The notes beneath the pieces are model-generated. The model made no database searches and was not told the origin of the DNA. It saw nothing but the letters and a program-made list of their open reading frames with translations. From the NCBI RefSeq assembly GCF_014078525.1, contig NZ_MU078697.1, positions 61,452 through 125,451 on the forward strand: a stretch of DNA of 64,000 nucleotides, written 5' to 3'. Within the stretch, counting starts at the first letter, position 1. Every line of letters starts with the position of its first letter. The stretch comes from Nitrosopumilus sp. b3 (GTDB taxonomy: Archaea > Thermoproteota > Nitrososphaeria > Nitrososphaerales > Nitrosopumilaceae). This document shows positions 31,163 through 39,378 of the stretch, in pieces. Position numbers and translations under genes: made by a program.

Positions 31163-31909
31163 TCACTCGTCGCTAAATTGACTATAATTATTAACGATTT
31201 CATCAATTGGAAGTCTTTTTCCACCTACTATTTTGAGATCCACATGAACTTTTTTGTCAGTAATTGTGAGAATGTTATAGGTGTTTTCAAAGAAACCGCG
31301 AACACGCTCAGAAGTAGCAGTTCCTGCATTTACTACTGTCAAGGTTCTAAAATTCCAAGCCCATGGTCTATGCTTGTGTCCACATAAAACAATGTCAACT
31401 TTGGTATCTAAAACAGTACGCAAAACATCTCCGGCATCAACAACAGTTAGTTGATCAGACCCAGTGTCTGGAATCGCAATTAAATGATGATGCATTGCAA
31501 CAATCTTTACTTTATCTTTGTATTTTTTCATGGTTCTCTCCAACCACAAATTTTGCCTGTAACCTACTTCACCTTCATTTCTATCAGGTCTTGCTGTTCC
31601 AACAGTAACTAAAACTACATCATCACTGATCTCATTTACAGCTTCAAATGGAAAGAATTTTTTGAATAATAGATAACCGGTGTTTCGATAATCATGATTT
31701 CCACTAATTGCAATAATTTTTTTTGTGTTAAATTTATCCAACATTGACTTGCATTTTTCATATTCCTTCATCATTCCTTCATTTGTTAAATCACCAGTGA
31801 TTACAATGACTTCAGGTTTTAGTTCATTTACTTCAGAAACTAGAGTATCAAATTTGTCTTGTAAAAATTGAGAGCCAACATGCAGATCAGAGATTTGAAC
31901 TATTTGCAT
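31163..31909 (-). CDS. Metallophosphoesterase
   Basis: The calcineurin-like signature is complete: DLHVGS, TGDLTNEG, GNHDYR, HHH (residues near 140) and GHKHRPW. Two metal ions would be bound and a phosphate mono- or diester cleaved; substrate unknown, with resemblance to CpdA/Icc-type 3',5'-cyclic phosphodiesterases. 248 residues, single domain. Upstream of the tRNA gene in the same direction. Confidence 0.9.
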   Translation of the reverse strand: MQIVQISDLHVGSQFLQDKFDTLVSEVNELKPEVIVITGDLTNEGMMKEYEKCKSMLDKFNTKKIIAISGNHDYRNTGYLLFKKFFPFEAVNEISDDVVLVTVGTARPDRNEGEVGYRQNLWLERTMKKYKDKVKIVAMHHHLIAIPDTGSDQLTVVDAGDVLRTVLDTKVDIVLCGHKHRPWAWNFRTLTVVNAGTATSERVRGFFENTYNILTITDKKVHVDLKIVGGKRLPIDEIVNNYSQFSDE

Positions 31910-32018
31910 GAGATTGTTTGGACAAATCAGGTATTAAATTATCACTATAGAAAATATGTAGATGTAAAATGATTTTCAAGGTAGAATTAAATAATAAACT
32001 CCTCGAAAATATTCAGTT

Positions 32019-33050
32019 TTGAGTAAAAAAGCTGCAGTAATGAAAGGAGACGGTATTGGTCCTGAAGTTGTAGAATCAATGCTCAAAGTTCTAAAAGAAT
32101 GCAATACTCAATCAGAGATTATTCTTTGTGAGGCAGGCTCTGAGCAATGGGACAAAAATGGAAGAAAAGACAAATCATACATCCCAGATGAGACAATCAA
32201 GATTTTAGAAGAATCTGATGCCTGCTTTAAGGGACCAACTACAACCATTCCAGTTCCAGGAGCTCCAAGAAGTGTAGCAGTTACTCTGCGTCAAAAATTT
32301 GAATTATATTCTAACATCAGACCAACTAAAACTTATGATAGATTAACACCCAATAGAAAACTAGACTGTGTGTGTTTTAGAGAAGCAACTGAAGGATTGT
32401 ACACAGGTGTTGAGGCAAGGATTAACGAAGACGCAGCAATTGCAATTAGAAAAATTACAAGACAAGGTTGTGACAGATTCCTAAATTCTGCACTGAAATG
32501 GGCAAAACAAAACAACATGAAAAAAATGGTTGCAATTACAAAAAGAAATATCCTAAAAGAAACAGACGGAATTTTTTGGAATTGTGCTCAAAAAGCAGTC
32601 GAGGGAACAGATGTAGAATTATCAGAGATTTACATTGATAACATGGCACAGCAAATGGTAGTTGCCCCTGAGCAGTTCAATGGCGCAGTTCTTGTAAGTA
32701 CTAATTTGTTTATGGATATTATTTCAGAGTTAGCTTCAGGATTGGTAGGTTCTATTGGATTAATTTATTCAGCAAATATGGGGGATGATTTTGCAATGTT
32801 TGAAGCAGCACATGGAAGTGCACCGCAGTTTGCAGGACAGAACAAAGTGAATCCCACTGCTACTGTTCTATCAGGAGCTTGGATGGCAGAATATCTTGGT
32901 GAGAAAGATATCAGAGATGCAATATTTGATGCAACATATCAAGTCATCAATGAAGGAAAAACAGTAACATGGGATATCGGAGGTAATGCATCAACTACAC
33001 AAATGACAGATGCAATTATCACATATGCAAAAGATAATCTAAGAAAATAA
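32019..33050 (+). CDS. Isocitrate/isopropylmalate dehydrogenase family enzyme
   Basis: Begins at TTG with the beta-decarboxylating dehydrogenase start KKAAVMKGDGIGPEVVESM. Also present: NIRPTKTYD (Arg for carboxylate), FREATEGLYTGVE, KRNILKETDG with Lys of the active site, the NANMGDDFAMFEAAHGSAP metal and NAD loop and GGNASTTQMTDAI. Substrate is isocitrate or a homologue; in thaumarchaea the closest role is isocitrate dehydrogenase of the TCA cycle. The symbol is left blank because isopropylmalate dehydrogenase cannot be excluded. Confidence 0.85.
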   Translation: MSKKAAVMKGDGIGPEVVESMLKVLKECNTQSEIILCEAGSEQWDKNGRKDKSYIPDETIKILEESDACFKGPTTTIPVPGAPRSVAVTLRQKFELYSNIRPTKTYDRLTPNRKLDCVCFREATEGLYTGVEARINEDAAIAIRKITRQGCDRFLNSALKWAKQNNMKKMVAITKRNILKETDGIFWNCAQKAVEGTDVELSEIYIDNMAQQMVVAPEQFNGAVLVSTNLFMDIISELASGLVGSIGLIYSANMGDDFAMFEAAHGSAPQFAGQNKVNPTATVLSGAWMAEYLGEKDIRDAIFDATYQVINEGKTVTWDIGGNASTTQMTDAIITYAKDNLRK

Positions 33051-33584
33051 TTAGTTAGTAGCCTCTACCAGAATTAATTCCTCAAAGAATAATTTCTTTT
33101 TTGCCATAATTCGCGTTTTCAAGCCTAATTTTTGAGCATAGTCAATTAATTTTTGATAGTTAGATAACGACGATGTAACAAACACAAATTTTCCATTTTC
33201 TGCAATATTGTTAATTACAGAATCAAATATTTTCTTTGGAATCTCAAATCCCTCTGCACCACCATCTGTTGCAATATCTAGTATTTCATCAGTTGCAAGA
33301 TAGGGTAAGTTGCATACAATGAAATCAAATTTTATTTTTAGTGCATCAGAGCCACTACAGCAAACAAGGTTTTGTGTTTTGTAGGTTTGATCCTTTAGTA
33401 CTGCAAAATTAATGTCAGTTCCAACTACAAGAGAAAAATTCTTAGATAGTAATTTTGTCAGATATCCAGAGCCACTACCAATATCCAAAGCACAGTCTCC
33501 TTTTTCATCTTCAATGTTTTTTACAATGAAGAAGGTATCCTCTGAAGGAGGATATTCTTCATTTTTTAAGAATTTGGTTTGCAA
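33051..33584 (-). CDS. hemK2: HemK2-type protein methyltransferase (release factor N5-glutamine)
   Basis: A Rossmann methyltransferase of 177 residues: N-terminal YPPSEDTFFIVKNI, motif I ALDIGSGSGYL, motif II VVGTDINFAVL, and motif IV CNLPYLA in place of NPPY, typical of the archaeal/eukaryal HemK2/Mtq2 group that methylates the Gln of aRF1's GGQ. It overlaps the ksgA gene by 26 bases, a conserved arrangement. Confidence 0.85.
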   Translation of the reverse strand: MQTKFLKNEEYPPSEDTFFIVKNIEDEKGDCALDIGSGSGYLTKLLSKNFSLVVGTDINFAVLKDQTYKTQNLVCCSGSDALKIKFDFIVCNLPYLATDEILDIATDGGAEGFEIPKKIFDSVINNIAENGKFVFVTSSLSNYQKLIDYAQKLGLKTRIMAKKKLFFEELILVEATN

Positions 33585-34266
33585 GATTAATTATTTCATC
33601 TCCAGAAAGATCATCGACTCTTTTATCTATTTCACTTTCTTTATTGAACTGTTTTAAAATATTTTTTACAGTCTTTCTCCTATATGAAAAAATTTTGTTG
33701 ATTGTTTGGATTAGATCCTTACTCATTACATTTTTTTTAACAATTTTTAAAATTACAGAGTCAACTTTTGGAGGAGGTGAAAAATTGTTTTTTCCAACAT
33801 TTGAGAGAACCTTTATTTCAAAAGAGTAATCAGCTATGACGCTTACTGCCTTACGTTTTTTTGATGATTTTGCAAGTAGTTTCTCTGCAAATTCTTTTTG
33901 AACCATTATCACTCCATGGGAAAAAGAAGATTCTGCAAGCCACTCTATTGCGTCTTTACTCTTAGAATATGGAAGATTTGAGACAAAGATTGTGAAAGAA
34001 TCTTTTGCCTTAAAGCCATCACCGGATTTTAAAACTAAATTATCAATGTCTGAAAACTTTGATTTTGCATTTTCGGTTAGCTGCTTATCTACATCAACTG
34101 AAATTACCTTTTTTCCATTCTTACACAATAGTGGAGTCAGAATTCCTAATCCTGTTCCCAGTTCAAAGACAACATCATTTTTTGTAATTTTAGCCTCAGA
34201 AGCAATGGTTTGTGCTATAGGATTTGAGTTGAGAAAGTGTTGTCCGAAACGTTTTCGTTTTATCAT
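33559..34266 (-). CDS. ksgA: rRNA adenine dimethyltransferase KsgA/Dim1
   Basis: Class I methyltransferase with start KRKRFGQHFLNS, motif I FELGTGLGILTPLL, motif II ISVDVDKQL, the catalytic VSNLPYSKSK and the Dim1 insert FSPPPKVDSVIL. Dimethylates two adjacent adenines near the 3' end of 16S rRNA. At 235 residues it lacks the longer C-terminal extension of some archaeal members. Same operon as rpoF and rpl21e. Confidence 0.92.
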   Translation of the reverse strand: MIKRKRFGQHFLNSNPIAQTIASEAKITKNDVVFELGTGLGILTPLLCKNGKKVISVDVDKQLTENAKSKFSDIDNLVLKSGDGFKAKDSFTIFVSNLPYSKSKDAIEWLAESSFSHGVIMVQKEFAEKLLAKSSKKRKAVSVIADYSFEIKVLSNVGKNNFSPPPKVDSVILKIVKKNVMSKDLIQTINKIFSYRRKTVKNILKQFNKESEIDKRVDDLSGDEIINLANQILKK

Positions 34267-34829
34267 CTCTTTACAAAGAGATTCATTCTGCTTTCACCAG
34301 TTATTTCATCCATGATTCGCTCAGAAATGTGTTTAACTGGTTCTTTGAATCCAACTCTTTCTTGTAAATCAGCATAGCTTTCAAATTTTTTCTTTTCTCG
34401 TTCTTCAAGCATTGTTTTCATGTAGGTCTTTCCAATTCCAGGAATCAACTCTAGAGCATGAATTCTTGGTGTTAATGGTTGTGCTTTGTTGAGATACTCT
34501 ACAAATTTAGATTCATTATTAGTTACAATGTTTTCTACAACAGTTGGCAATTCGCTTTGTGCAGATGATGATATCTTTTCATACTCCATCTTTCCCAATA
34601 CAGATAGAACCTTAGTTCTGCCATCTTTTCCGATATAGATTTTCTCACCTATCTCAAAAGTAGAATTTGGAATTCCAAGAATTTCTAAAAGAGTTAGACG
34701 GTCTTCTCCAATTGCTGTAACGATAATTCCTTCCCGTCCTCTCACAGTTGATGATTTCCCTCGAGGATTAAAATCCAAAACATAAGCATGTTCCTCATAT
34801 TTTCTAGGTGGGGATTGTGCCCTATACAA
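34263..34829 (-). CDS. DUF655 protein with OB and helix-hairpin-helix folds
   Basis: Residues about 10-85 are beta-rich like an OB fold (AYVLDFNPRGKSS, IIVTAIGEDRLTLLEIL, KIYIGKDGRTKVLSVLG). Residues about 125-165 are a helix-hairpin-helix (HALELIPGIGKTYMKTMLEEREKKKFESYADLQERVG). The archaeal family DUF655 matches this length and layout and lies between rpoF and ksgA in many genomes. Probably nucleic acid binding. TTG start. Confidence 0.85.
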   Translation of the reverse strand: MYRAQSPPRKYEEHAYVLDFNPRGKSSTVRGREGIIVTAIGEDRLTLLEILGIPNSTFEIGEKIYIGKDGRTKVLSVLGKMEYEKISSSAQSELPTVVENIVTNNESKFVEYLNKAQPLTPRIHALELIPGIGKTYMKTMLEEREKKKFESYADLQERVGFKEPVKHISERIMDEITGESRMNLFVKR

Positions 34830-34849
34830 AATAAAATTCTCCGAAAAAC

Positions 34850-35176
34850 TTAGGAATGCCCCTTGATTATATTGAGCATTTTTTCTAGAGTTTCAGCAAG
34901 AATTAGTTTTTTCCAGCCGAATGTAAATGAACGTAGTTCAGCTAAACTGGTTGGTCTAATGTTTACAATTTCAACAGCTTCATCTTCTGTTAGTTCACAT
35001 TCTTTGATGAGTTGTTTCTTCATTTCTTTTGCATCTTTTGATTCGATTGTTGCAAATTTTGAAACATAATCATAGGTCCATCGCTGAATTTGATCCATAT
35101 CCTCAGGATCAACTTTACCTAAGATTTCTTTAACTTCTGAAAGAGAAATGGCTTGTTTCTTTTGTACTTCTTCCAT
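34850..35176 (-). CDS. rpoF: RNA polymerase subunit Rpb4 (RpoF)
   Basis: A 108-residue helical protein with the Rpb4 blocks AISLSEVKEIL and EIVNIRPTSLAELRSF. Rpb4 forms the stalk with Rpb7. Located one base after the L21e stop (TGATATG), so the ATG at 35,176 is preferred over an in-frame GTG at 35,185. Confidence 0.9.
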   Translation of the reverse strand: MEEVQKKQAISLSEVKEILGKVDPEDMDQIQRWTYDYVSKFATIESKDAKEMKKQLIKECELTEDEAVEIVNIRPTSLAELRSFTFGWKKLILAETLEKMLNIIKGHS

Positions 35177-35177
35177 A

Positions 35178-35477
35178 TCATACACCGAATGGTTTAATGT
35201 GATCCAATCTAGTGATTAAGGTTTTCGTTTTTTCACCTAATTTGACATCAAGTGTGATTGCACGTCTACCAACATTTGTAATACGACCTACTTTGCCGTG
35301 ATATCTTCTGTGTGGTAGTCCTTTATGTTGTCTAGGATCAATAATGACAAGGGCTTGCTGACCTTCTTGGTATTCACGTAACAAGAATGAGACTCCTCTT
35401 GGAGAGTCTTTTTTCATAACAGATCTTGATTTGTGCTTAAATCCATGTGAACGACCATGAGATTTCTTAGTTGCCAT
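35178..35477 (-). CDS. rpl21e: 50S ribosomal protein L21e
   Basis: 99 residues, starting ATKKSHGRSHGFKHKSRS and containing VIIDPRQHKGLPHRRYHGKVG, the KOW-like core of L21e. Binds rRNA in the large subunit. First gene in the conserved L21e-Rpb4-DUF655-KsgA-HemK2 block. Confidence 0.96.
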   Translation of the reverse strand: MATKKSHGRSHGFKHKSRSVMKKDSPRGVSFLLREYQEGQQALVIIDPRQHKGLPHRRYHGKVGRITNVGRRAITLDVKLGEKTKTLITRLDHIKPFGV

Positions 35478-35534
35478 TAAGTGTCAAATCTCCGAAAGCC
35501 CTATTTTAAGACTTAGAACAGGATTTAGGAAAAA

Positions 35535-36590
35535 TCACCCAATAATATCAGTTCTAAGTTGACCACAAGCAGCTGAGATCTCAGTTCCTTTCTCAACCCG
35601 TATTGTACAATTTACTCCTGCATTCGTTAAAATTCTCTCAAATTCATAGACTCTGTTTGTTGATGGTCGTCTAAAATCGCCTGCTGTAGGATTAATTGGA
35701 ATCAGATTGACATGAGAGCCATTCCCTTTCAAAAGTCTAGACAATTCCTCTGCTATTTCAGGGGAATCATTGATTCCATCCATCAGAGCATATTCAAATG
35801 TCACACGCCTTCCAGTTTTTTTGAAATAACGTCTGCCTGCATCAATGATATCTTCAACAGAATTAGGTCCTGCAGTTGGAACAAGTTCTTTTCTTAACTT
35901 GTTGTTTGGAGAATGTAACGATATAGCAAGACCAATTTGTAAATTTTCTTCTGCAAGTTTATCGATTCCAGATACAATGCCTATTGTAGAGATTGTTATG
36001 TGTCGTTGTCCAAGTCCAAATCCTCTATCATGTGTTAGAATTCGTATTGCTCTAATCATCTCGTCATAGTTTGCCATTGGCTCTCCCATTCCCATAAACA
36101 CTAGATTCGTTACGTGCTCTCCTCGTTTTTCCAAAATTTCTGCAAAATGAATTACTTGAGATACAATATGTTCTGCAGCAAGATTTGTTTTGAAACCCAT
36201 CTGTCCTGTTGCACAAAATACACATCCCATTGCACAACCAATTTGTGTAGAAACACAAATAGTTGATCTTGGATGGCCTCCAATTTTTGATGAAGGGTAT
36301 TGCATTAGAACAGTTTCTACTGCATTATCATTATTTAGATCAAGCAAAAGTTTTGTTGTTTCACCATCATCACTTACAACTCTATGAGTTTCTTTTGCAG
36401 AGCCAATAGTGTATCCAGATTCAACAAGTTCTTGTCTTAATTTTTTTGGGAGTTGTGGTATGTCGTTGATGTCTTTAGGGAATTTGTAATATAATGGAAG
36501 TAAAATTTGATCTGCACGATATCTAGGATAGCCCATGTCAATTACTAATTGCTCCATCTCTTCAGGAAGTAATCGATATAGATCAGTCAT
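35535..36590 (-). CDS. rlmN: RlmN-like radical SAM rRNA/tRNA methyltransferase
   Basis: 351 residues with the RlmN/Cfr layout: N-terminal PRYRADQILLPLYYKF, radical SAM motif GCAMGCVFCATG, MGMGEPMANYDEMI, LAISLHSPN, RRVTFEYALMDGIND and the C-terminal Cys of the pair in ISAACGQLR. Methylates C2 of adenosine 2503 in 23S rRNA in bacteria. Archaeal copies are less common, so the exact target is inferred. Confidence 0.9.
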   Translation of the reverse strand: MTDLYRLLPEEMEQLVIDMGYPRYRADQILLPLYYKFPKDINDIPQLPKKLRQELVESGYTIGSAKETHRVVSDDGETTKLLLDLNNDNAVETVLMQYPSSKIGGHPRSTICVSTQIGCAMGCVFCATGQMGFKTNLAAEHIVSQVIHFAEILEKRGEHVTNLVFMGMGEPMANYDEMIRAIRILTHDRGFGLGQRHITISTIGIVSGIDKLAEENLQIGLAISLHSPNNKLRKELVPTAGPNSVEDIIDAGRRYFKKTGRRVTFEYALMDGINDSPEIAEELSRLLKGNGSHVNLIPINPTAGDFRRPSTNRVYEFERILTNAGVNCTIRVEKGTEISAACGQLRTDIIG

Positions 36591-36683
36591 TATGTATTGA
36601 CAGTCTCAAATGATATTATAATTTAATCAATAATATTGAAAATAAAAGAAAATTCAAAAAGAATTGAAGAGAAAGGAGAAGAA

Positions 36684-37847
36684 TTACTCTTCAATTGGTT
36701 CTGAATCATCTAATTCAGGGTCTACTGTAGATTTTACAACATCCTCGACTTCAGGTGTTTCTACTGTAGCCTCGACTTCAGGTGTTTCTACTGTAGCCTC
36801 GACTTCAGGTGTTTCTACTGTAGCCTCTACCTTAGGCTCTTTTGCTGCTTTTGTTTTTTTGGTAGTCTTTTTCGTCTTTTTCTCAGCTTCTTCAGGATCA
36901 ATTACTCCTGCTTCGCCTAGAGCAAAGATTACTTCCTCTTCAGGGTGGTGAGGACTATCTACCATTCTAGCAATTCGCTTCTTACCTGATTTCTTAAAGT
37001 AGATTCTATAGGTACTTGTATGTGCAACTACGTTTCCACCAATAGGTCGTGTTGGATCTCCAAAGAAGACATCAGGTGATGCCATAACTTGGTTGGTGGC
37101 AATTGCAGCACAGTTGTATGTTTCTGCAATCCTTGATAACAAATGAACAAAGTGATTGAGTTTTTGTTGTCTGACTGACAATGTTCCTCTTCCGAGATAT
37201 TCAGCACGGAACAATCCAACTGCAGAGTCGGCAACAATTAGTTTAACATTGTTTTCTTCAATTATAGGACCGGCTTCTTCTAGAATCAATACTTGATGTG
37301 CGCTGTTATATGCACGAGCAACTATGATGTTATCTAGAACTTTTTCAGGATCCATGTCATGAGCTTTGGCAATGGATACGATTCTTTCAGGTCGAAAAGT
37401 ATTTTCAGTATCAATATACAAAACACTGCCTTCAAGACCGCCTTCTTCTTTGGTTTTTTGAACCATTACAGACATTGTATGAGCAAATTGTGTTTTACCA
37501 CAACCAAATTCACCATAAACTTCTGTTAAGGCCTGAGTCTCAAGACCACCATCAAATAATGTATCAAGGCAGTTTGTACCAGTTGTAATTTTACCAATGC
37601 TTTGTCGGTGTTTGTAAATTTCACTTGCACTAACAAAATGTTTGGCAATTAATCCCCCATCAACTAAGTGTTGTCTGGCTTTATTGACAATTTTTTCAGC
37701 AGTGTCCTTTTCCATTCCAGTTATTTCTGCAATTTCTACAGGACCCCTGACGATGAGGTCCATGACGTTGTGGACACCTGCATCGGATAATTTTCTTGTG
37801 GTTACAGGACCTACGCCCTCTAAACTATCTAATCTTAAATCTTCCAT
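36684..37847 (-). CDS. radA: DNA recombinase RadA with repeat-rich acidic tail
   Basis: RecA/Rad51-family recombinase. N-terminal helix-hairpin-helix domain (residues 1-65, LEGVGPVTTRKLSDAGVHNV), Walker A GEFGCGKT (112-119), Walker B LIVADSAVGLF, and loop regions ATNQVMASPD. Catalyses strand exchange in repair. Length 387 is longer than the usual 320-350: a tail of about 65 residues contains KKTKKTTKKTK and three copies of the VEATVETPE repeat. A TTATAAAG box about 28 bases upstream suggests a leaderless transcript; the IS6-like element begins immediately upstream of it. Confidence 0.96.
   Translation of the reverse strand: MEDLRLDSLEGVGPVTTRKLSDAGVHNVMDLIVRGPVEIAEITGMEKDTAEKIVNKARQHLVDGGLIAKHFVSASEIYKHRQSIGKITTGTNCLDTLFDGGLETQALTEVYGEFGCGKTQFAHTMSVMVQKTKEEGGLEGSVLYIDTENTFRPERIVSIAKAHDMDPEKVLDNIIVARAYNSAHQVLILEEAGPIIEENNVKLIVADSAVGLFRAEYLGRGTLSVRQQKLNHFVHLLSRIAETYNCAAIATNQVMASPDVFFGDPTRPIGGNVVAHTSTYRIYFKKSGKKRIARMVDSPHHPEEEVIFALGEAGVIDPEEAEKKTKKTTKKTKAAKEPKVEATVETPEVEATVETPEVEATVETPEVEDVVKSTVDPELDDSEPIEE
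36744..36824. repeat. Three tandem 27-bp repeats inside radA
   Basis: Three near-identical units (36,744-36,770, 36,771-36,797, 36,798-36,824) encode the Glu/Thr/Pro/Val tail repeat. Slippage between copies would change tail length without frameshift. Confidence 0.85.
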
Positions 37848-37880
37848 ACCGTATGGTACGGTACCAGTACTTTATAAGAG
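37848..37880 (-). promoter_or_regulatory. radA promoter with palindrome at the start
   Basis: On the minus strand, TTATAAAG (about 37,870-37,877) is a TATA box. ACCGTA-TGG-TACGGT (37,848-37,862) is an inverted repeat adjacent to the start codon that could bind a repressor. The upstream BRE-side sequence ends at the TGTTTTAG target duplication (37,884). Confidence 0.5.
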
Positions 37881-37883
37881 TAT

Positions 37884-37891
37884 TGTTTTAG
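37884..37891. repeat. 8-bp target duplication TGTTTTAG, copy 1
   Basis: Identical to 42,465-42,472 and 45,767-45,774, each adjoining an inverted-repeat end. Eight bp is the usual duplication length for IS6-family elements. Confidence 0.85.
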
Positions 37892-37914
37892 GGTTCTGCT
37901 AACTTGTCGAGACC
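37892..37914. repeat. Element 1 left inverted repeat (23 bp)
   Basis: GGTTCTGCTAACTTG then TCGAGACC, perfect match to the complement of 42,442-42,464. Confidence 0.9.
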
Positions 37915-37949
37915 TGAAATATAGATCTTCTCCAAATTGAGTTTCATTC

Positions 37950-39065
37950 CTAGTTAGAATTTGCCTTGTGTAAACTGGCGTTTTGGATTATGGTTTTCCA
38001 CCTGTTCTTTCCATCTACTTTTATCAAGGCTTCCTCTGATGGGGTCTTTCCCTTCAAAGCACCATGTTTCTTTGTGAAATTGTAATATGCTTTCATTCCA
38101 TCAATTATAGGAGTATCTTTTTTCTTTAGACCTCTAAACACTTTTTCTCTGTCTCTAATCTCCCCATTGAGACGTTCCATTTTATTATTATTCATATCAC
38201 CTTGAATGTGAATATGTCTAGTATGTTGTGTCTTTTTGCCAAATATCCTCTTTGAGGATTTTCTATATGCTGGCAATCCATCTGTTATGAATTGAGTTGG
38301 ATTTTTGCCTATCGCCTCTTTTGTGAGTTTTAACAAATTATCTGCATTATGTTGAAACTTTGTGTCTGCCATATCAGAAGCAAGCCAATACCTTGTATCA
38401 TCATCCATGCTTGCAAATAGATATTTTTGTTTGCCTGCAACCTTTATCCATACTTCATCTGCCCTAACCCAATTTCCAGTTCTTGGAATAATCTCGTTTA
38501 GATACTTTGAAACCATTGTAGAGTATTTACAAATCCATTTGTATATAGCAACATCAGATACTTCAATTCCCATCATCTCATAGTGATTTGAAATATCACG
38601 TGTTGACATTCCAGAATAGTACATCTGCAAAGCACCTGTAATCGTATTTACATCAAATCTTGTTTTCTCAAATCCATGATTTGCTGAGAATTTCTTTTTA
38701 CAGTCAAGGCACTTGAAAATCTGAACTGTACAGTTCTTGTTCTTTCTAGTTCCTTTTTTGGTTATTCTGCCTGAATCACAATATTTGCAAAGATTAAGTT
38801 GAGAACGTTCCATGATTCTAAATACATTGTTTCTGTAACACTTATTTTTCATGATTAATTCCAATACAATTTTGATATGCTTACAGTCTGCCTTTCTAAC
38901 TGAATGGTCTTTGCACTCACAAACTAGACCGTTATCAGTCTTTGATACGATGTAGAATGTATTAGGATTAGTTTGTGAACGAACCTTGAATCTGTTTGAT
39001 TCAAACTGTGAAGCATAGCCTGATGATTCCATCATTTGTTTTGCTCGTTGTTTTCTTGGATTCAT
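37950..39065 (-). CDS. IS6-like DDE transposase with SWIM zinc finger (element 1)
   Basis: 371 residues. SWIM motif C49xC51 ... C61xH63 near the N-terminus, a zinc ribbon (CKYC ... CLDCKKKF), an HTH (STRDISNHYEMMGIEVSDVAIYKWICKY) and the IS6 DDE core: D203 in RADEVW, D262 in FITDGLPAY, E297 in NNKMERLNGEIRDRE. Catalyses end cleavage and joining. The start codon adjoins a 9-bp inverted repeat. Similar to the transposase at 43,550 in architecture but only partly in sequence. Confidence 0.9.
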   Translation of the reverse strand: MNPRKQRAKQMMESSGYASQFESNRFKVRSQTNPNTFYIVSKTDNGLVCECKDHSVRKADCKHIKIVLELIMKNKCYRNNVFRIMERSQLNLCKYCDSGRITKKGTRKNKNCTVQIFKCLDCKKKFSANHGFEKTRFDVNTITGALQMYYSGMSTRDISNHYEMMGIEVSDVAIYKWICKYSTMVSKYLNEIIPRTGNWVRADEVWIKVAGKQKYLFASMDDDTRYWLASDMADTKFQHNADNLLKLTKEAIGKNPTQFITDGLPAYRKSSKRIFGKKTQHTRHIHIQGDMNNNKMERLNGEIRDREKVFRGLKKKDTPIIDGMKAYYNFTKKHGALKGKTPSEEALIKVDGKNRWKTIIQNASLHKANSN

Positions 39066-39066
39066 T

Positions 39067-39124
39067 GTTATACTATATTGGTAGTATAACTAGAATATAT
39101 AGTTAGTTATCAAAGTAGTATAAC
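39067..39124. promoter_or_regulatory. Divergent promoter with TAGTATAAC repeats
   Basis: GTTATACTA (39,067-39,075) and TAGTATAAC (39,082-39,090) form a perfect 9-bp inverted repeat; a third TAGTATAAC lies at 39,116-39,124. ATATATT on the minus strand fits the transposase TATA box. Repeated half-sites next to the transposase start suggest repression. Confidence 0.55.
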
Positions 39125-39156
39125 TTTATTAAAGTAGAAAATGTTTCGATAGAGTA

Positions 39157-39369
39157 ATGGGATCACGTAACATCAAGAACATTAAGGGTAAGGACTATCT
39201 TTACTACATAATTTCTGAGGATGGGAAGAAGAAAGCAATCTATTGTGGTCTATTATCAAATCCAGAATCAGAAAAGAAAGCATTGAAACTGGAATTAGGA
39301 CAATTAAAACAACAGAAAAAGAATCTATCTGAAAAAGTCATTGAGATAGAAAATAAGTTGAAAAAATGA
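39157..39369 (+). CDS. Small coiled-coil protein, 70 aa (element 1 cargo)
   Basis: A beta-rich head (NIKGKDYLYYIISEDGKKKAIYCG) and a C-terminal coiled coil (ALKLELGQLKQQKKNLSEKVIEIENKLKK). The head resembles short proteins that accompany archaeal mobile genes, but no family is identified. Might be a regulator of the divergent transposase. Its stop is 9 bases from the convergent specificity gene. Confidence 0.55.
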   Translation: MGSRNIKNIKGKDYLYYIISEDGKKKAIYCGLLSNPESEKKALKLELGQLKQQKKNLSEKVIEIENKLKK

Positions 39370-39378
39370 TCAATTGGA

